Assembly: GCF_041200145.1 (NCBI RefSeq)
Contig: NZ_CP165734.1
Location: 6,677,001-6,741,000, forward strand
Origin: Bradyrhizobium sp. LLZ17
GTDB lineage: Bacteria; Pseudomonadota; Alphaproteobacteria; Rhizobiales; Xanthobacteraceae
DNA: 64,000 nt
Direction: 5' to 3'
Positions 1 through 7,180 of this stretch are shown in pieces. The translations under genes and the position numbers were made by a program. A model generated the notes under the pieces. That model worked only from the letters and a program-made list of their open reading frames with translations, did no database searches and had not been told where the DNA came from. The first letter of the stretch is position 1. The number at the start of each line of letters is the position of its first letter.

Positions 1-1877
1 TGCACGCGCCGTTCACCGCTGTCTCGATCGAGACGCGGCGCTCGCTCCAGCTCTCCGACGCAGAGCGCGACCGGCTCGCCGATACGCTGCGGCTTGCCGA
101 ATCGCTCGGTGGCGAGGCGCTGACCATTCCTGCCGCCGGCCGCCGCATCGCCGATGATGTCGTCAATTTCGCGCAAGGCAACAACGTCACCCAGATCGTG
201 ATCGGCAAGTCGAGCCGCTCGCGCTGGTTCGAGATGACGCGCGGCTCCGTCGTGCACGATCTGGTGCGCAGCGCCGGGAATATCAGCGTTCACGTCATTC
301 CGGGCGACGATCTGCCCGGCGAGTCCGCGCCCAAGGCTGCGGTGCAGACCGCGGCCCGTTCGGAGCCGTTCAATCCGCTGCCCTATGTCAAGGCGCTCGG
401 CATCGTGCTGCTCGGCCTCGGCGCAGCCGAGCTGATCCAGCCACGATTCGGCATCGAGAACGTGGATCTGGTGCTGCTGACGGCGGTGGTGGCGGTTGCG
501 GTCCGTTATGGATTGTGGCCGTCGCTGCTCGCGACTGTCGCGGCCTCGCTGTGCTACAATTTCTTTTTCCTACCGCCGATCTACACCTTCACGATCACCG
601 ATCCGACCAATGTCGCCGCCTTCGTCCTGTTCATGGTGGTTGCGATGATCGTCTCCAATGTCGCGGCGCGGGTGCGGACGCAGGCCGATTCCGCTATCGG
701 CCGCATCAGGACCACCGAACAACTCTATGCGTTCAGCCGCAAGCTCGCCGGCACCGCCACGCTCGACGACGTGCTGTGGGCCACCGCCTATCAGATCGCG
801 CTGATGCTGAAAGTCCGCGTCGTGCTGCTGCTGCCGGAGGACGACCTGCTCACGGTGAAGTCCGGCTATCCGCCCGAGGACCAGCTCGACCAGGCCGACC
901 TTGCCGCCGCCAACTGGGCCTGGAGCAATGATCGTTCCGCCGGCCGCGGCGCGGATACTTTGCCAGGCGCCAAGCGGCTGTTCCTGCCGATGCGGACCGG
1001 GCGCGGCCCGATCGGGGTGATCGGCATCGACAATGACCGTACCGGTCCGCTGCTGACGCCGGAGCAGCGCCGGCTGCTCGACGCGCTGGTCGACCAGGGC
1101 GCGCTCGCGATCGAGCGCGTGCAACTGGTCGAGGACATGGACCGCGTCAAGCGCACCGTCGAATCCGAGCGGCTGCGCTCGGCGCTGCTGACCTCGATCT
1201 CGCATGATCTCAAGACGCCGCTGGCGTCCGTGCTGGGCGCTGCTTCCACCATGCGCGATCTCGCCGCCGCGCTGTCCGACAGCGAGAAGCGCGACTTGCT
1301 CGCGACCGTGATCGACGAATCCGAGCGGCTCAACCGTTTCATCGCCAATCTGCTCGACATGACCAAGCTCGAATCCGGCGCCATCGTGCCCAACACGGCG
1401 CTGCACGATCTCGGCGAGATCGTCGGCAGCGCGCTGCGGCGTGCCAGCAAGATCCTGACCGCGCACAAGGTCGAGCTGGTCTTGGCGGCTGATATGCCGA
1501 TGCTGCAGTTAGATGCCGTACTGTTCGAGCAGGTGCTGTTCAATTTGCTCGACAACGCCGCGAAATACTCGTTGCCTGACACCACGATCTCGATCAAGGG
1601 CCGGCGCGAGCGAGATCAGGTGCTGCTCCAGATCTCCGACGAGGGCGACGGCATTCCGCCCGACGAGCTCGAGATCGTGTTCGACAAATTTTATCGCGCG
1701 CAGAAGGGGGACCATGTCCGGCCCGGCACCGGGCTCGGGCTCGCCATCTCGCGAGGCTTCGTCGAGGCGATGCAGGGCACGATCTCGGCCGCCAACCGCG
1801 GCGACCGCAGCGGCGCGGTTCTGACGATCCGTCTGCCCGTTCCGGCCCCGACCCAGGCATTGGATACCGCCGCATGA
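1..1877 (+). CDS. kdpD: KdpD osmosensitive K+ channel sensor histidine kinase (C-terminal part, truncated by window edge)
   Basis: Membrane sensor kinase that phosphorylates KdpE in response to potassium limitation. The reading frame is open from base 3, so the gene begins upstream; the first ATG at 198 is internal. Visible parts in order: the end of the universal-stress-protein-like domain (about bases 3-320), four closely spaced hydrophobic segments (about 390-690), a GAF-like region, then the dimerisation/phosphoacceptor helix with SISHDLKTPLASVLG (His is the phosphorylation site), the N box LFNLLDNAAKY and the G boxes DEGDGIP and GTGLGLAIS of the ATPase domain. The stop overlaps the kdpE start by 4 bases (ATGA), so the two are co-translated. 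The N-terminal KdpD domain and kdpFABC presumably lie to the left. Confidence 0.95.
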   Translation, partial: HAPFTAVSIETRRSLQLSDAERDRLADTLRLAESLGGEALTIPAAGRRIADDVVNFAQGNNVTQIVIGKSSRSRWFEMTRGSVVHDLVRSAGNISVHVIPGDDLPGESAPKAAVQTAARSEPFNPLPYVKALGIVLLGLGAAELIQPRFGIENVDLVLLTAVVAVAVRYGLWPSLLATVAASLCYNFFFLPPIYTFTITDPTNVAAFVLFMVVAMIVSNVAARVRTQADSAIGRIRTTEQLYAFSRKLAGTATLDDVLWATAYQIALMLKVRVVLLLPEDDLLTVKSGYPPEDQLDQADLAAANWAWSNDRSAGRGADTLPGAKRLFLPMRTGRGPIGVIGIDNDRTGPLLTPEQRRLLDALVDQGALAIERVQLVEDMDRVKRTVESERLRSALLTSISHDLKTPLASVLGAASTMRDLAAALSDSEKRDLLATVIDESERLNRFIANLLDMTKLESGAIVPNTALHDLGEIVGSALRRASKILTAHKVELVLAADMPMLQLDAVLFEQVLFNLLDNAAKYSLPDTTISIKGRRERDQVLLQISDEGDGIPPDELEIVFDKFYRAQKGDHVRPGTGLGLAISRGFVEAMQGTISAANRGDRSGAVLTIRLPVPAPTQALDTAA

Positions 1878-2563
1878 GCGCTGCTCCGATCAAGGTTCTG
1901 GTCATCGACGACGAGCCGCCGATCCGAAAATTGCTCCGCATGGGGCTGACGACGCAGGGTTATGAGATCCTGGAGGCGTCAAACGGCAAGACGGCGCTGG
2001 AAAAGCTCGGTGAAGACCCGGCGCTGATCATTCTCGATCTCGGCCTGCCCGACATTCAGGGCCACGAGCTGCTGCGCACGATACGCGCGCGCAACGAGGC
2101 CGTGCCGATCGTGGTGCTGTCGAGCCGTGGCGACGAGGCCGGCAAGGTGCAGGCACTTGATCTCGGCGCCGACGATTATCTGACCAAGCCGTTCGGCATG
2201 GACGAGCTGCTGGCCCGACTGCGCGCCGCGCTCCGGCACCAGCTCCAGGTCCAGGGCGAGCGCCCGGTGTTCCGCAGCGGCGATCTCTCCGTCGATCTCG
2301 TGCGCCGGATCGTCAAGGTCGGCGAGCGCGATGTGAAATTGTCGCCGAAGGAATACGATCTTCTGCGCGTGCTGGTCCAGCACGCCGGCAAGGTGCTGAC
2401 CCATCGCTTCCTGCTCAAGGAGCTCTGGGACGAGCTGACCGACGCGCAATATCTGCGGGTCTATGTCCGCCAGCTCCGCCAGAAGATCGAAGCCGATCCG
2501 GAGCGTCCGCAATATGTGCTGACCGAGACGGGGATCGGGTACCGGCTGAAGGCGGGGGATTAG
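1874..2563 (+). CDS. kdpE: KdpE two-component response regulator, OmpR/PhoB family
   Basis: Transcription factor that activates the kdp potassium-uptake operon when phosphorylated by KdpD. 229 residues, the family length. The N-terminal receiver domain (1-120) has the acidic pocket IDDEPP and phosphoacceptor Asp55 in LIILDLGLPD, the conserved Thr/Ser region VVLSSRG and Lys in YLTKPFG. The C-terminal winged helix (about 130-229) contains KLSPKEYDLLRVLVQHAGKV and VYVRQLRQKIE, typical of OmpR-type DNA recognition. The start overlaps the kdpD stop. It converges on ku, with a palindromic repeat between them. Confidence 0.96.
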   Translation: MSAAPIKVLVIDDEPPIRKLLRMGLTTQGYEILEASNGKTALEKLGEDPALIILDLGLPDIQGHELLRTIRARNEAVPIVVLSSRGDEAGKVQALDLGADDYLTKPFGMDELLARLRAALRHQLQVQGERPVFRSGDLSVDLVRRIVKVGERDVKLSPKEYDLLRVLVQHAGKVLTHRFLLKELWDELTDAQYLRVYVRQLRQKIEADPERPQYVLTETGIGYRLKAGD

Positions 2564-2647
2564 CTGTTCACGTGAGACAATCCGTCATGGCCGGGCTTTG
2601 TCTCGGCCACGACCACTGGGATGGTGGCGCACGCCTGCATCAACATC

Positions 2648-2725
2648 GTCATTGCGAGCGCAGCGAAGCAATCCAGAGTCCCTCCGAGGAAAGATTCTGG
2701 ATTGCGTCGCTACGCTCGCAACGAC
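2648..2725. repeat. Palindromic intergenic repeat, family A, copy 1
   Basis: A 78-base element whose ends are inverted copies (left GTCATTGCGAGCGCAGCGAA; right, imperfect, CTACGCTCGCAACGAC), with internal arms GCAATCCAGA and TCTGGATTGC. Related copies lie at 55650-55742, 57999-58084 and 63195-63272. It sits between the convergent kdpE and ku stops, so as RNA it could form a long hairpin and act as a bidirectional terminator; that role is inferred. Confidence 0.85.
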
Positions 2726-2733
2726 GGAGCTGA

Positions 2734-3615
2734 TCAACCCGCCTTGCGGTGCCGCGCCGTCGAACGGTGCGTCTTCTTCGCAGCTCGTTGCCGGCCGGTC
2801 GCCCGGCGTGGGTGGGACTTGGCGGACTTTCCGCCGCCGCGCCCCTTCAGGCTCTGCTTCAGGGCGTCCATCAGGCTGACGACGTTGCTCGGCCGCTCCT
2901 CGGGCTCGGGAAGCTCGATCTTCTTGCCGCTCGCCTTGCGCTTCACCAGCGCCTTCAGCGCATCCTCGTACTCGTCCTTGAATTTGCCGGGGTCGAAATG
3001 CGCGGCCTTGGTGTGGAGGATGTGGCCGGCGAGATCGACCATGTCCCTGGTGATCTTCGGGCTCTTGATGTCGTCGAAGAACTGGTCCTCGTCGCGCAGC
3101 TCGTAGGGATAGCGCAACGTGGTGCCGAGCAGGCCCTTGCCGAGCGGTTCGATCGCCATGACATGCTCGCGGTTGGTGAGCACGATCTTGGCGAGCGCGA
3201 CGCGGTCCTGATCCTTCATGGCGTCGCGGATCACCGCAAAGGCATCAATCGCGGCCTTGCCGTCGGGCGCGATGTAATACGGATGGTTGAGGTAGCGCTG
3301 ATCAATCTCCTCGCTCGGCACAAAGCTCTCGATGTCGATGGTATGGTTGCTTTCGATCTGCACTGCCTCGAGCTCCTCCGGCTCGATCTCGACATATTTG
3401 CCCTTGCGCAGCTCGTAGCCGCGTCCCTTCTGCTCGCTCTCGACGATGTCGCCGGTCTCGGAATCGACCATCTGCTGCTTCAACCGGTTCCCGGTCTCGC
3501 GGTTGATCAGGTGAAACCGGGTCTTCTCGGCCGCGGTGGCGGCGGGGTAGAGTACGACGGGGCAGCTCACCAGCGAGAGCTTCAGCGTCCCTTTCCAATA
3601 GGCGCGGGGAGCCAT
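2734..3615 (-). CDS. ku: Ku protein, non-homologous end joining
   Basis: Bacterial Ku homodimer that encircles broken DNA ends and recruits LigD. 293 residues from the chosen start [18 protein letters not shown], the usual N-terminus of the family; an upstream in-frame ATG at 3636 would add seven residues. The Ku core beta-barrel spans about residues 5-250, including [13 protein letters not shown] and [19 protein letters not shown]. The C-terminal tail (about 255-293) is rich in Lys, Arg and His, like the DNA-binding tails of other bacterial Ku proteins. It is transcribed divergently from ligD with 120 bases between the starts, and these hold overlapping EcfG-like promoter motifs. Confidence 0.96.
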   Translation of the reverse strand: MAPRAYWKGTLKLSLVSCPVVLYPAATAAEKTRFHLINRETGNRLKQQMVDSETGDIVESEQKGRGYELRKGKYVEIEPEELEAVQIESNHTIDIESFVPSEEIDQRYLNHPYYIAPDGKAAIDAFAVIRDAMKDQDRVALAKIVLTNREHVMAIEPLGKGLLGTTLRYPYELRDEDQFFDDIKSPKITRDMVDLAGHILHTKAAHFDPGKFKDEYEDALKALVKRKASGKKIELPEPEERPSNVVSLMDALKQSLKGRGGGKSAKSHPRRATGRQRAAKKTHRSTARHRKAG

Positions 3616-3645
3616 TCCATTCTCCAACGTTTTCAAGGCCTTTCA

Positions 3646-3678
3646 GGAACTCCAACCGGGCTCCGGGGTTTTGGTTCC
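3646..3678. promoter_or_regulatory. Overlapping, near-palindromic EcfG-type promoters for ku and ligD
   Basis: On the + strand GGAAC (3646-3650) is followed after 17 bases by GTT (3668-3670). On the - strand GGAAC (3678-3674) is followed after 17 bases by GTT (3656-3654). Both fit the alphaproteobacterial general-stress sigma (EcfG/RpoE2) pattern GGAAC-N16..18-(C)GTT. The two sites occupy the same 33 bases face to face. Predicted transcript starts fall about 30 bases before the ku ATG and about 60 before the ligD GTG. Seen as motif matches; function is inferred. Confidence 0.6.
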
Positions 3679-3735
3679 GGGGGCGAGTCCGGCCATGATA
3701 GGCTCGGGCAAGCGTGGAAGAATGCAGGATCAACC

Positions 3736-6423
3736 GTGCTGAGAAACCTCTCCACCTATCGCAAGAAGCGGGATTTCGAGATCACGCCCGAGCCGTCCGG
3801 GGCCACGGCAGTCGCGCCGTCGACCCAGCGGCGGTTCGTGATTCAAAAGCACGATGCGACGCGGCTCCATTATGACCTTCGTCTGGAGTTCGACGGCGTC
3901 TTCAAGTCCTGGGCGGTGACGAAAGGACCCTCGCTCGACCCGCACGACAAGCGGCTGGCCGTCGAGGTCGAGGACCATCCGCTCGATTACGGCGATTTCG
4001 AAGGCACCATTCCGGAAGGCCAGTATGGCGGCGGCACGGTGATGCTGTGGGACCGCGGTTATTGGGAGGCGGAGGATCCGGACCGCGGCTTCAAGAAGGG
4101 CGACCTGAAGTTCACGCTGCACGGCGAAAAGCTGCACGGCAGCTGGGTGCTGGTGCGCATGCGCAATGACCGCAGCGGCGGCAAGCGCACCAACTGGCTC
4201 CTGATCAAGCACCGCGACGAATATGCGCGAGAGGCCAAGGACAACACCATTCTCGATGAAGACAAGTCGGTCGCCTCCGGACGTGCGATGGAGCAGATCG
4301 CCGAGGGCAAGGGCCGCGCGCCGAAGCCTTTCATGCGCGCGAACGGCGCCAAGGCCAAGGCCGATGCGGTGTGGCAGTCCAATCGCACCGAGGAGCCGAA
4401 AGGCCACACGGTCAAGCCGGCCCCGCGCGCTGCGCTAAAGGGTGCCAAGACAGCAAAGAAAGCCGCGACCGCTACCAACGCCAAAAAAGTTTCGGAGATG
4501 CCGGATTTCGTGGCGCCGCAGCTCTGCACTTCGGTCGAACGCCCACCTGCTGGCGAAGGCTGGTGCCACGAGATCAAGTTCGACGGCTATCGCGTGCAGC
4601 TTCGGGTCGAGGACGGCAAGGCGGCGCTGAAGACCCGCAAGGGCCTCGACTGGACCGACAAGTTCGCCGCGATTGCCAAGGAAGCGGCCGCGCTACCGGA
4701 TATGATGATCGACGGCGAGATCGTGGCGCTCGACCACAACGGCGCGCCGAATTTCTCCGCGCTTCAGGCCGCGCTGTCGGACGGCCAGTCCGAAGATCTC
4801 ATCTTCTTTGCTTTCGACCTCCTGTTCGCCGAGAGCCTCGACTATCGCAGCCTGCCGCTCGGCGAGCGCAAGTCCCGTCTCAAGGAGCTGTTGGATGCGC
4901 GCAAGCGGAAATCGACCCAAATCCGCTATGTCGAGCATTTCGAGAGCGGCGGCGATGCCGTGCTGCAATCCGCCTGCAAGCTCGAGCTCGAAGGAGTCGT
5001 GTCCAAGAAGCTCGACGCGCCCTACCGCTCCGGCCGCACCGAGAGCTGGACCAAGGCGAAATGCAGGGCCGGCCATGAGGTCGTGATTGGCGGCTACAAG
5101 ACCACCAACGGCAAATTCCGCTCACTGATGGCCGGCGTGCATCGCGGCGATCACCTCGCCTTTGTCGGCATGGTCGGTACCGGTTTCGGCGCCGACAAGG
5201 TGAAGCGTATCATGCCGCTGTTGAAGGCGGCGGAAGCGAAGCAAAGCCCATTCGGCGGCAAGAATGCGCCGAAGAAAGCCCGCGAGGTGCACTGGCTCAA
5301 GCCGGAGCTTGTCGCGGAGATCGAGTTCGCCGGCTTCACCGCCGACGGCAACATCCGTCAGGCCGCTTTCAAGGGCCTGCGGCAGGACAAGCCGGCCGCG
5401 GAGGTCGAGGCCGAAACGCCCGTCGATGTTAAACTTGCCAAGCCCTCGGCCGACACGCGGACCAAGTCGCGCGCGAAGGCGAAGCCCGCAAGCGCCCCGA
5501 AACAGAACGGCCAAAGCGCCGAGGTCATGGGCGTCGTCATCTCCAAGCCGGACAAGGAGCTCTGGCCCGAGGATCGTGAGGGCGAGCCGGTCACCAAGCT
5601 GGATCTCGCGCGCTATCTCGAAGCCGTCGGCGACTGGATGATCGTCCATCTCAAAGGACGGCCCTGCTCGCTGATCCGCGCGCCCGATGGCATCAAGGGC
5701 GAGTGCTTCTTCCAGCGCCACGCCATGCAGGGGACGTCGAATCTTCTGGAACTCGCAAGGGTCTCCGGCGATCGCAAGCCGTATCTGCAGATCGATCGGG
5801 TCGAGGGGCTCGCGGCCGTGGCGCAGATCGGCGGCGTGGAGTTGCACCCCTGGAATTGCGCGCCCTATGCCTATGACACGCCGGGCCGTCTGGTGTTCGA
5901 CCTCGATCCGGCGCCGGACGTGGAATTTGCCGTGGTCGTCGAAGCGGCAAAGGAGATGCGGCAACGGCTGACCGCTCTCGGGATGGACAGCTTCTGCAAA
6001 ACCACCGGCGGCAAGGGCCTGCATGTCGTGGTGCCCTTGCTCTACGGCGCGCGCGACAAGGTGAGTTGGAAGGAAGCCAAGGCCTTCGCGCAAGGCGTCT
6101 GCCAATGGATGGCTGATGACGATCCCGAGCGCTATCTGCTCAACATGTCCAAGAAGCTGCGCAAGGGAAAGATATTCCTCGACTATTTGCGCAATGATCG
6201 CATGTCGACCGCGGTGGCGCCGCTCTCGCCCCGCGCGCGCGATGGCGCGACCGTGTCGATGCCGGTGACGTGGACGCAAGTGAAAAGCGACCTTGATCCG
6301 AAGCGATACACGCTGCGGACCGTGCCGGGATTGCTGGCGCGCTCAAAGGCCTGGGACGGCTATGACGATGCGGCCGCGCCGATCAAGGCCGCGATGAAGA
6401 AGCTCGCGGCGAAAGTGAAGTAG
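3736..6423 (+). CDS. ligD: LigD multifunctional DNA ligase (phosphoesterase-ligase-polymerase)
   Basis: ATP-dependent end-joining ligase that works with Ku. 895 residues from GTG at 3736 (AGGA six bases upstream; protein starts [15 protein letters not shown]). Order of domains: 3'-phosphoesterase (about 30-190; metal ligands His39, His45, Asp47 in [13 protein letters not shown]), linker rich in Lys and Ala, nucleotidyltransferase ligase (about 255-560; adenylated Lys281 in [10 protein letters not shown], later motifs DGEIVAL and LEGVVSKK), second Lys/Ala linker, and primase-like polymerase (about 590-895; metal Asp722 and Asp724 in VFDLDPAP, and [14 protein letters not shown]). This is the PE-Lig-Pol order also found in Pseudomonas LigD. 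The frame stays open back to 2749 but that stretch is antisense to ku and is not coding. Confidence 0.95.
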   Translation: MLRNLSTYRKKRDFEITPEPSGATAVAPSTQRRFVIQKHDATRLHYDLRLEFDGVFKSWAVTKGPSLDPHDKRLAVEVEDHPLDYGDFEGTIPEGQYGGGTVMLWDRGYWEAEDPDRGFKKGDLKFTLHGEKLHGSWVLVRMRNDRSGGKRTNWLLIKHRDEYAREAKDNTILDEDKSVASGRAMEQIAEGKGRAPKPFMRANGAKAKADAVWQSNRTEEPKGHTVKPAPRAALKGAKTAKKAATATNAKKVSEMPDFVAPQLCTSVERPPAGEGWCHEIKFDGYRVQLRVEDGKAALKTRKGLDWTDKFAAIAKEAAALPDMMIDGEIVALDHNGAPNFSALQAALSDGQSEDLIFFAFDLLFAESLDYRSLPLGERKSRLKELLDARKRKSTQIRYVEHFESGGDAVLQSACKLELEGVVSKKLDAPYRSGRTESWTKAKCRAGHEVVIGGYKTTNGKFRSLMAGVHRGDHLAFVGMVGTGFGADKVKRIMPLLKAAEAKQSPFGGKNAPKKAREVHWLKPELVAEIEFAGFTADGNIRQAAFKGLRQDKPAAEVEAETPVDVKLAKPSADTRTKSRAKAKPASAPKQNGQSAEVMGVVISKPDKELWPEDREGEPVTKLDLARYLEAVGDWMIVHLKGRPCSLIRAPDGIKGECFFQRHAMQGTSNLLELARVSGDRKPYLQIDRVEGLAAVAQIGGVELHPWNCAPYAYDTPGRLVFDLDPAPDVEFAVVVEAAKEMRQRLTALGMDSFCKTTGGKGLHVVVPLLYGARDKVSWKEAKAFAQGVCQWMADDDPERYLLNMSKKLRKGKIFLDYLRNDRMSTAVAPLSPRARDGATVSMPVTWTQVKSDLDPKRYTLRTVPGLLARSKAWDGYDDAAAPIKAAMKKLAAKVK

Positions 6424-6438
6424 CGTGGGCAAGTGAAC

Positions 6439-6526
6439 TAGGGTGGCAAAGCGGAGCGTGCCCACCGTCGTACTGGTTGCGGCGAAAAAGGTGGGCACGG
6501 CGCAACAGCGCCTTTGCCCACCCTAC
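6439..6526. repeat. Intergenic inverted repeat (GTGGGCA family)
   Basis: Imperfect inverted repeat: left arm TAGGGTGGCAAAGCGGAGCG, right arm CGCCTTTGCCCACCCTACG, with internal arms CGTGCCCACCG and GGTGGGCACGG. It fills the gap between the ligD stop and the convergent DUF3309 gene and could serve as a terminator for both. Only one copy was seen in this window. Confidence 0.7.
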
Positions 6527-6531
6527 GAGAA

Positions 6532-6696
6532 CTAGATTCGCCCCATCAGCAGCAGGATCAGCAGGATGATGATCACGAGCCCGAGCCCGCCGCCGCCGTA
6601 ATAACCGGTGCCGTAGAACGGGCCACCGCCGATGCCGCTGAAGCCGCCGAGCAGGGCGATGACCAGGATGATCAGAATGATCGTACCGATAGACAT
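6532..6696 (-). CDS. DUF3309 family small glycine-rich membrane protein
   Basis: 54 residues, beginning MSIGTIILIILVIALLGGF. Two hydrophobic segments (about 4-18 and 38-52) flank a loop rich in Gly and Tyr (GGGPFYGTGYYGGGG). This matches the small DUF3309 proteins common in alpha- and betaproteobacteria, whose function is unknown. The start is fixed by a strong ribosome-binding site (GGAGGAG, six bases before the ATG). The much longer frame running upstream to 7071 overlaps the opposite gene and is not credible. An EcfG-like promoter motif lies about 75 bases upstream, which suggests a general-stress gene. Confidence 0.85.
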   Translation of the reverse strand: MSIGTIILIILVIALLGGFSGIGGGPFYGTGYYGGGGLGLVIIILLILLLMGRI

Positions 6697-6751
6697 GCGA
6701 AACTCCTCCAGCCCTTTGTCAGAGGGTTGTGTTTGTACGTTGTGCCACGGC

Positions 6752-6776
6752 AACTTGCCGCAGGTTTGAAAGTTCC
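6752..6776 (-). promoter_or_regulatory. EcfG-type promoter motif upstream of the DUF3309 gene
   Basis: On the - strand GGAAC (6776-6772), 17 bases, then GTT (6754-6752): the spacing seen at ku and ligD. The predicted transcript start is about 50 bases before the ATG at 6696. Motif match only. Confidence 0.5.
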
Positions 6777-6859
6777 GCGTATGAAACAGGATGGCAGGCG
6801 GCAAGCGCATGGAACCTTTGCCCGTGCGGCCGACATAATGAGTTGAGGATCGCAGGATC

Positions 6860-7177
6860 ATGTCGGCACCGCTCGTCGTTTCAATTCCCCATCGTCTCGG
6901 CCGCGAAGAGGCTATACGACGGCTCAAGAGCGGCCTTGGCCGTGCGGCGGCCAGCATTCCCGTCATGCAGGTGGAGGAGGAGCGCTGGAGCGGCGACAGC
7001 ATGAATTTTCGCATCCGTGCGCTCGGCCAGATCGCGAGCGGCCAGGTCGATGTCACCGACGACCACGTCAACGTTCAGGTGGTGCTGCCGTGGTTATTGC
7101 AGCGCTTTGCCGAAATGGCGCAGGCGACGATCCGCAAGCGCGGGCAGTTGCTGCTGACAAAGGACGACGGAAAGTAA
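6860..7177 (+). CDS. Polyhydroxyalkanoic-acid-system (PHA_gran_rgn) family protein
   Basis: 105 residues, beginning MSAPLVVSIPHRLGREEAIR. The SIPHRLGREEA start, the VDVTDDHVNVQVVLPWLLQRF segment and the IRKRGQLLLTK end recall the small PHA_gran_rgn family. Members are found near polyhydroxyalkanoate genes, but their biochemical role is not established. No PHA genes are in this window. It converges on treY with only 3 bases between the stops. A weak AGGAT lies before the ATG. Confidence 0.75.
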   Translation: MSAPLVVSIPHRLGREEAIRRLKSGLGRAAASIPVMQVEEERWSGDSMNFRIRALGQIASGQVDVTDDHVNVQVVLPWLLQRFAEMAQATIRKRGQLLLTKDDGK

Positions 7178-7180
7178 GCT

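Noticed and set aside
2749..3735. In-frame upstream extension of ligD on the + strand
   Set aside because: It is exactly antisense to ku and shows no LigD-like sequence; the family start corresponds to the GTG at 3736.
6811..6835. GGAAC box upstream of the PHA_gran_rgn gene
   Set aside because: No TT or GTT occurs at 16-19 bases, so it does not fit the EcfG pattern.
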